Shown piece after piece: positions 59,758 to 64,000 of a stretch of 64,000 nucleotides of DNA. This DNA comes from an uncultured Phascolarctobacterium sp. (lineage in GTDB: Bacteria; Bacillota; Negativicutes; Acidaminococcales; Acidaminococcaceae): assembly GCA_905207485.1 (NCBI GenBank), contig CAJLLL010000004.1, forward strand, positions 1 through 64,000. Direction: 5' to 3'. The position numbers were made by a program, and so were the translations under genes. The number at the start of each line of letters is the position of its first letter. The stretch's first letter is position 1. The notes under the pieces are model-generated. The model made no database searches, was not told where the DNA came from, and saw only the letters and a program-made list of their open reading frames with translations.

Positions 59758-61251
59758 TTAAACGCGGGCTGTTTTAACATGCCTGTGTTTGGCTGCTGCC
59801 AGAAGTTCGTCGCGGCAGTTTGCCAAATTGCCATTTTGCACGCGCATGAGCAAATATTTTAAGTAAGTGCCGGTTTCTTCCGGTGGAACAATGCCATGCA
59901 GGTCTGCGCCGCTTATTGCCAAATCAGAAGTATGCACCGGCATTTTGGTGTGTGCTAGTTCTATTATGGCATCGGCAAGTTCTGCGCCTTCGGCCATAAG
60001 CTGCGGATTGTTGCCGGCGTGAGTTGCTCCCATGTCTGCTAAAAATACTTCTTTCAGCTGTATAAAGGCTTCCATTAAATCGGCGGCGGTGCGGAATTCA
60101 CCGCTTGCAGCTTCGGCGCGTACCCAACGCAGCAGCGTGCGTTCTTTGGTAAACATCATCGGTGCAAAACGCATATGGCGTGATACAAGCCAGACTACAC
60201 GCTTACGGAAATTTTCCGGATATCGCAGGCGCGTCAGCACTTCTTCAGCCATAACTGCGCTTAATGCTTCGTGTCCGTGGTCACTCGGCGAACCGTCCGG
60301 ATGAGTTCCGCGGATTCCGGGCATGCCTTTGCCCAAATCGTGCAGCAAAAGCGCCCAGCGGATAGTTAAATCACGAGGGCTGTTATCAACGGCAGCCAGT
60401 GTATGCTCCCAGGCATTATAGCAGTGGAAGCGCCTGTTTTGGGGCAGCCCTGCAAGGTGGCGCAGCTCCGGAAGAATAGCAATTTCCGTATAGCCGCCGT
60501 TTTCTTTTGCGCGGCAGTGTGCATCAGTCAGTCCTGTTGCCATTAAAAGCATCAGACCGTGTCCGGCGTGTTCCGTAACCAACAGTTTGTCAAGTTCGCT
60601 GCGCACCCGTTCAAGAGAAAGACCGGCGCAGCGTTCAGGTGGGAACAGAAAATTGTGCGGCAGATAGTAAGGCGTTCCTTCTTCGCCGAAGGGCGGCATG
60701 GTTTCGCAGCCATCCTGCACATAAGTAAAGCCAAGTTGACCCACAAAGCGGCAGGCGCGCAGCATACGCAGCGCATCTTCGCGGTAGCGGGTTTGCGCAT
60801 CGCCAACCGTGCGCAGAATTTTATTTTTTAAATCCTTCTGCCCATCATGGTAATCATAAATTTTGCCGTCAGCATCCATAACCATAGCATTAACGGTAAA
60901 ATCGCGGCGGCTTAAATCTTCACGCAGCGATTTACTGAACCACACTTTTTCTGGCTTATGGGCATCGCTGCCGTAAGTTTCGCCGCGGAAAGTGGTAATT
61001 TCTACAGCATGTCTGTCAATAACGGCAACAACGCAGCCAAAGTTCTGTCCTAAATTATCTATCGTTTTTATGCCGTGCGCCTGGCAAACAGCAGCTGTTT
61101 CTTCCGGTATGGCGCTTGTGGCAACGTCAAAATCGCCGGGAGTGCGCTCTAAAAGCAAATCGCGCACTGCGCCGCCGGCAATATAAGCTTCGTAACAGGC
61201 ATCGTTCAGAATTTTTAATATTTTTTTTACATAAGATGGAATTTCAAACAT
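59758..61251 (-). CDS. cca: CCA-adding tRNA nucleotidyltransferase
   Basis: 497 residues. Head domain GGAVRDLLL, GDFDVATSA (catalytic Asp pair), RRDFTVNAM, and a C-terminal HD domain (LLHDLGKG, SRHMRF). It adds or repairs the 3' CCA of tRNAs. Confidence 0.95.
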   Translation of the reverse strand: MFEIPSYVKKILKILNDACYEAYIAGGAVRDLLLERTPGDFDVATSAIPEETAAVCQAHGIKTIDNLGQNFGCVVAVIDRHAVEITTFRGETYGSDAHKPEKVWFSKSLREDLSRRDFTVNAMVMDADGKIYDYHDGQKDLKNKILRTVGDAQTRYREDALRMLRACRFVGQLGFTYVQDGCETMPPFGEEGTPYYLPHNFLFPPERCAGLSLERVRSELDKLLVTEHAGHGLMLLMATGLTDAHCRAKENGGYTEIAILPELRHLAGLPQNRRFHCYNAWEHTLAAVDNSPRDLTIRWALLLHDLGKGMPGIRGTHPDGSPSDHGHEALSAVMAEEVLTRLRYPENFRKRVVWLVSRHMRFAPMMFTKERTLLRWVRAEAASGEFRTAADLMEAFIQLKEVFLADMGATHAGNNPQLMAEGAELADAIIELAHTKMPVHTSDLAISGADLHGIVPPEETGTYLKYLLMRVQNGNLANCRDELLAAAKHRHVKTARV

Positions 61252-61253
61252 GT

Positions 61254-62105
61254 TTACCCCTCAAAATCCATACCGTCATTGCGCAGGCGGTATTCTACAT
61301 TAATGCCAAAGTATTCCCACAGCACTTCTTTTAAATCGGCGCCGTTTTTTATTTTATAGCGGTATTTAACCTTGCCGCCTAAATAAAATTTTAAGTAATT
61401 GCCGCGGATAGTGATGTTGCAGTCTTCACGGAAAATGGAAAGTTCTTTTTCTTTATTGAAAGGAGAATCTGGATGCGCATCGCACCAAAAGGAAGGAAAA
61501 ACATAATCTTTTTCAAGCTGAGGTTCTTCCGTAAAGCCAAGCATGCGTTTCCACGGTTTATTGCGCTCCTTCTGCCACAGCAGCCAGCCCCAAAACTCAT
61601 CGCGGGTAAATTTATATTGGCTGATGCCGTCGCTCTGAACGCGGTTTTCTTCCAAAAGCAGCGGTATACGCGGGCTTTCGCTGTTGACACCTACATCGGT
61701 AATATAACGCTTGCCGTCAATGGTTACGCACATATTGCGGTGCTGGCGCATTTGGTAAACGTTAATTTTATTAATAAAACGCCCGGCGAAGCTTACAAAA
61801 TTAAATCCTAACGATTCAAGCAGCCACGCATAAATGCCGTTTAGTTCAAAACAGATACCGCCGCGGTTATGCAGTATGAGTTTATCAAACATATCCTCGC
61901 GTTTCAGCGATGTAATTTTGCTGTTCAGGCAGTCGAAATTATCGTAAGGAATAAATTTTAAATGGGCGTCGTGCAGTTTTTGCAGTGTTGCAAGGTCGGC
62001 TTTGGGCGTAAAACCAGCAAGCTGCAATTTGTGCAGGTATTGCGTTATTTGTTCCTTGGTCATCGGTTTGCTGCGCAGTTTCACAGTTAGCGCCTCCATC
62101 ATCAT
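61254..62105 (-). CDS. arylamine N-acetyltransferase
   Basis: 283 residues; first of three ATG codons at 62105. RGGICFELN holds the catalytic Cys, QHRNMCVTIDG the His and ITDVGV the Asp. Uses acetyl-CoA to acetylate arylamines or related compounds; natural substrate unknown. Three bases separate it from cca. Confidence 0.9.
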   Translation of the reverse strand: MMMEALTVKLRSKPMTKEQITQYLHKLQLAGFTPKADLATLQKLHDAHLKFIPYDNFDCLNSKITSLKREDMFDKLILHNRGGICFELNGIYAWLLESLGFNFVSFAGRFINKINVYQMRQHRNMCVTIDGKRYITDVGVNSESPRIPLLLEENRVQSDGISQYKFTRDEFWGWLLWQKERNKPWKRMLGFTEEPQLEKDYVFPSFWCDAHPDSPFNKEKELSIFREDCNITIRGNYLKFYLGGKVKYRYKIKNGADLKEVLWEYFGINVEYRLRNDGMDFEG

Positions 62106-62196
62106 GTGCTTAAACTTTCCTATTTTAATTTTAGCATAGCGAAGGCATAAATTAAATCTTTTGTATGGTACAATAATAAAAAACGCGGAGGTTTTT

Positions 62197-62727
62197 ATGG
62201 TTATTTTAATCGGCGGTGCAAGCCATACCGGCAAAACTTTGCTGGCTCAGCAATTAATGCAGAAATATGGCATTAATTATTTATCCTTTGACCATTTGAA
62301 AATGGGATTAATACGCAGCGGCGCAACAAATTTAACGCCGGAAGATGATGAAGAACTTACGCCTTACCTGTGGAACATTGTCAAGGAAATTGTTAAAACG
62401 GCAGTGGAGAACAAACAAAACCTTATTATTGAAGGCTGCTATATACCATTTAACTGGAACGAATATTTTTCGGCGGAATATTTACAGGAAATTAAATATT
62501 ACTGTCTTATTATGAGCGAAACTTACTTGAAAAATAATTTGAAAGAAATAGAGACTCATGCAAATGACATAGAATGCCGTTTGGATGATTATTGTGATTT
62601 GGATGCCCTGCTTGCAGACAATGCGGAAAACCTGCGCTGCTGTCGTGAACACGGATTAAATTATATTTTGATTGATGATGGGTACAATGTAGATGAAATT
62701 GCAGGCAGGATAAAATGCTTTAATTAG
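62197..62727 (+). CDS. P-loop kinase, small
   Basis: 176 residues from ATG 62197, GGAGG upstream. Walker A GGASHTGKT (residues 6-14), LSFDHLKMG and a late small-kinase lid region. Resembles 2-phosphoglycerate-kinase- or AAA_33-like kinases. Substrate unknown. Confidence 0.7.
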   Translation: MVILIGGASHTGKTLLAQQLMQKYGINYLSFDHLKMGLIRSGATNLTPEDDEELTPYLWNIVKEIVKTAVENKQNLIIEGCYIPFNWNEYFSAEYLQEIKYYCLIMSETYLKNNLKEIETHANDIECRLDDYCDLDALLADNAENLRCCREHGLNYILIDDGYNVDEIAGRIKCFN

Positions 62728-62785
62728 CACGCATGCTGTGATAAAATATAAAGATAACATGGGTTACTATGCCTTGGAGGTTATT

Positions 62786-64000
62786 TTGCAGAACAGAATG
62801 CCGCTTGTAGAAGCGATGCTGAAATATAAAAATGACAAAGTGTATCCGTTCCATACGCCCGGGCATAAGGGCGGGCGCGGCATGGAAGCGCTGCTGAAAA
62901 ATGAACTTGGCGCAGGCGCTGTGGCAATGGATGTATCACTGATGAGTGAACTTGACGATATTCACGCGCCTTCAACCTGTATTAAAGAAGCGCAGGATTT
63001 GGCGGCACAGCTTTACGGCAGTGATAAATGCTTTTTTGCCGTTAACGGTACAACGGGCGCAATACACGCTATGCTGATGACGGCATGCCGGGCAGGCGAT
63101 AAGGTACTGGTGCCGCGTAATGCGCACCGCAGTGTAGCGGGTGCGCTGCTGCTTGCCAATTTGCAGCCGGTGTTTGTGATGCCGGAATACGATGCCGGTT
63201 TTGGCATTAACACGCAAATTACGCCTGAAGTTGTGGCAGAGGCTTTTGAAAAGGAACCTGATATTAAAGCGGTGCTTGTTACAAGCCCTAATTATTATGG
63301 ACAGGCTGCTGATTTAAAGGCGATTGCCCAGATTGCCCATGCACATAATGCTGTGCTTTTGGTTGATGAAGCGCATGGGCCGCATCTGGGGTTCAGCCAA
63401 AAACTGCCTCCTTCGGCACTGCAATGCGGAGCTGATGCCTGCGCTCAGAGTACACATAAAATTTTAGGCGCGATGACGCAGTGTTCGCTGCTGCATGTTA
63501 AGGGCGGGCGTATTGATTTAACCCGCGCTGCCGAAGTAATGAGCCTTTTAACAACAACAAGCCCTAATTATTTATTAATGGCTTCTTTAGATGCTGCGCG
63601 CTATACACTTGCCGTACATGGTGAGAAGCTGGGTGACATGGCTCTTGCCGCCGCAGAAAAACTGCGCAGCCTGCTGAAAAAATTTGAAGGCCTGCGGCTT
63701 TTGGATGATTCCAGCATTGGCAGGAACGGCGTGGCAGGTTTTGATAAAACGAAAGTAACGGTAAACACTGCGGCGTGGGGTTATACCGGCGTAGAAACAG
63801 GCGATGCCCTGCGCAAAGCCGGCATTGCCGTGGAACTGACGGATGCCGCCAATGTGCTGTTTTTGGTAACTTATGCCGATGGCGGTGCCGGATATGAAAC
63901 AGTGCTCAATAAAATAGAAACTGTTTTTGCGCAAATGCAGCAGCATAAACGTACACCGCTGCCAGAGCAGGACAGTTACAAACTGCCGGAATTTGCCACG
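62786..64000 (+). CDS. Orn/Lys/Arg decarboxylase, 3'-partial
   Basis: TTG 62786 with TTGGAGG upstream; 405 codons visible, cut by the window end. FHTPGHKGG, VNGTTGAIHAM, LVDEAHGPHLG and PLP-binding Lys in STHKILG are those of the basic-amino-acid decarboxylase family (small Bacillota type, no N-terminal wing). Makes polyamine precursors from lysine, ornithine or arginine. Confidence 0.9.
   Translation, partial: MQNRMPLVEAMLKYKNDKVYPFHTPGHKGGRGMEALLKNELGAGAVAMDVSLMSELDDIHAPSTCIKEAQDLAAQLYGSDKCFFAVNGTTGAIHAMLMTACRAGDKVLVPRNAHRSVAGALLLANLQPVFVMPEYDAGFGINTQITPEVVAEAFEKEPDIKAVLVTSPNYYGQAADLKAIAQIAHAHNAVLLVDEAHGPHLGFSQKLPPSALQCGADACAQSTHKILGAMTQCSLLHVKGGRIDLTRAAEVMSLLTTTSPNYLLMASLDAARYTLAVHGEKLGDMALAAAEKLRSLLKKFEGLRLLDDSSIGRNGVAGFDKTKVTVNTAAWGYTGVETGDALRKAGIAVELTDAANVLFLVTYADGGAGYETVLNKIETVFAQMQQHKRTPLPEQDSYKLPEFAT

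Overview
The window is mostly an integrated siphophage genome (about 1-49.2 kb) joined on its right to ordinary bacterial chromosome (about 49.4-64 kb). The chromosomal part carries an Rrf2/IscR-type regulator, mnmA, cca, a tRNA-Ala, a patatin, a DUF2130 protein, an arylamine N-acetyltransferase and an Orn/Lys/Arg decarboxylase. GC is moderate and genes often start at TTG. The phage lysis module ends in two spanin-like membrane proteins. Together these suggest a gut Bacillota with an outer membrane (Negativicutes, perhaps Phascolarctobacterium/Acidaminococcaceae-like); the genus is a guess. The prophage continues left of the window; no integrase is visible, so it should lie upstream.

Layout. 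0-2.2 kb: short AT-rich unknown genes. 2.2-4.1 kb: almost 2 kb without a gene but dense in RNA-like helices, a strong candidate for a large structured RNA. 4.1-5.3 kb: an initiator-like tRNA-Met, a GIY-YIG endonuclease and tRNA-Tyr, -Pro, -Trp and -Thr, followed by a second structured RNA candidate of about 330 nt. 5.6-31 kb: packaging, head, neck, tail and fibre genes in lambda-like order (TerL, portal, protease with nested scaffold, capsid, connectors, tail tube, G/GT chaperones, tape measure, M/L/K-like proteins, J-like tip protein, fibres). 31-33 kb: two leftward paralogous repressors, each with operators over its own promoter. 33.5-35.2 kb: lysis. 35.3-48.5 kb: early genes behind a perfect -35/-10 promoter flanked by operators, including a C5 methyltransferase and a DnaE-type polymerase split into two genes 6.5 kb apart, the second holding a mini-intein. 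48.8-49.2 kb: a leftward repressor whose promoter has the same operators as the early promoter.

How the parts work together. The rightmost HTH protein probably holds the early promoter silent in the lysogen by binding AAAAGRTTWAAA sites. The structural genes show repeated translational recoding: -1 slippery sites end the capsid gene (A AAA AAA), the tail-tube gene (A AAA AAC), the tail chaperone gene (A AAA AAA) and a fibre gene (G GGG GGG). The extensions of capsid and tail tube, unrelated proteins, share the motif VGEAVVG. A 224-nt group I intron interrupts the tape-measure gene. Behind the fibre is an array of five alternative tip cassettes; four G7/G8 tracts mark the fibre and cassette junctions. 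A secreted-protein gene with consensus promoter and own terminator sits inside the tail operon like a lysogenic-conversion 'moron'.

Most informative targets: the large RNA region, the shared frameshift tag, the fibre cassette array, and the split, intein-containing polymerase.
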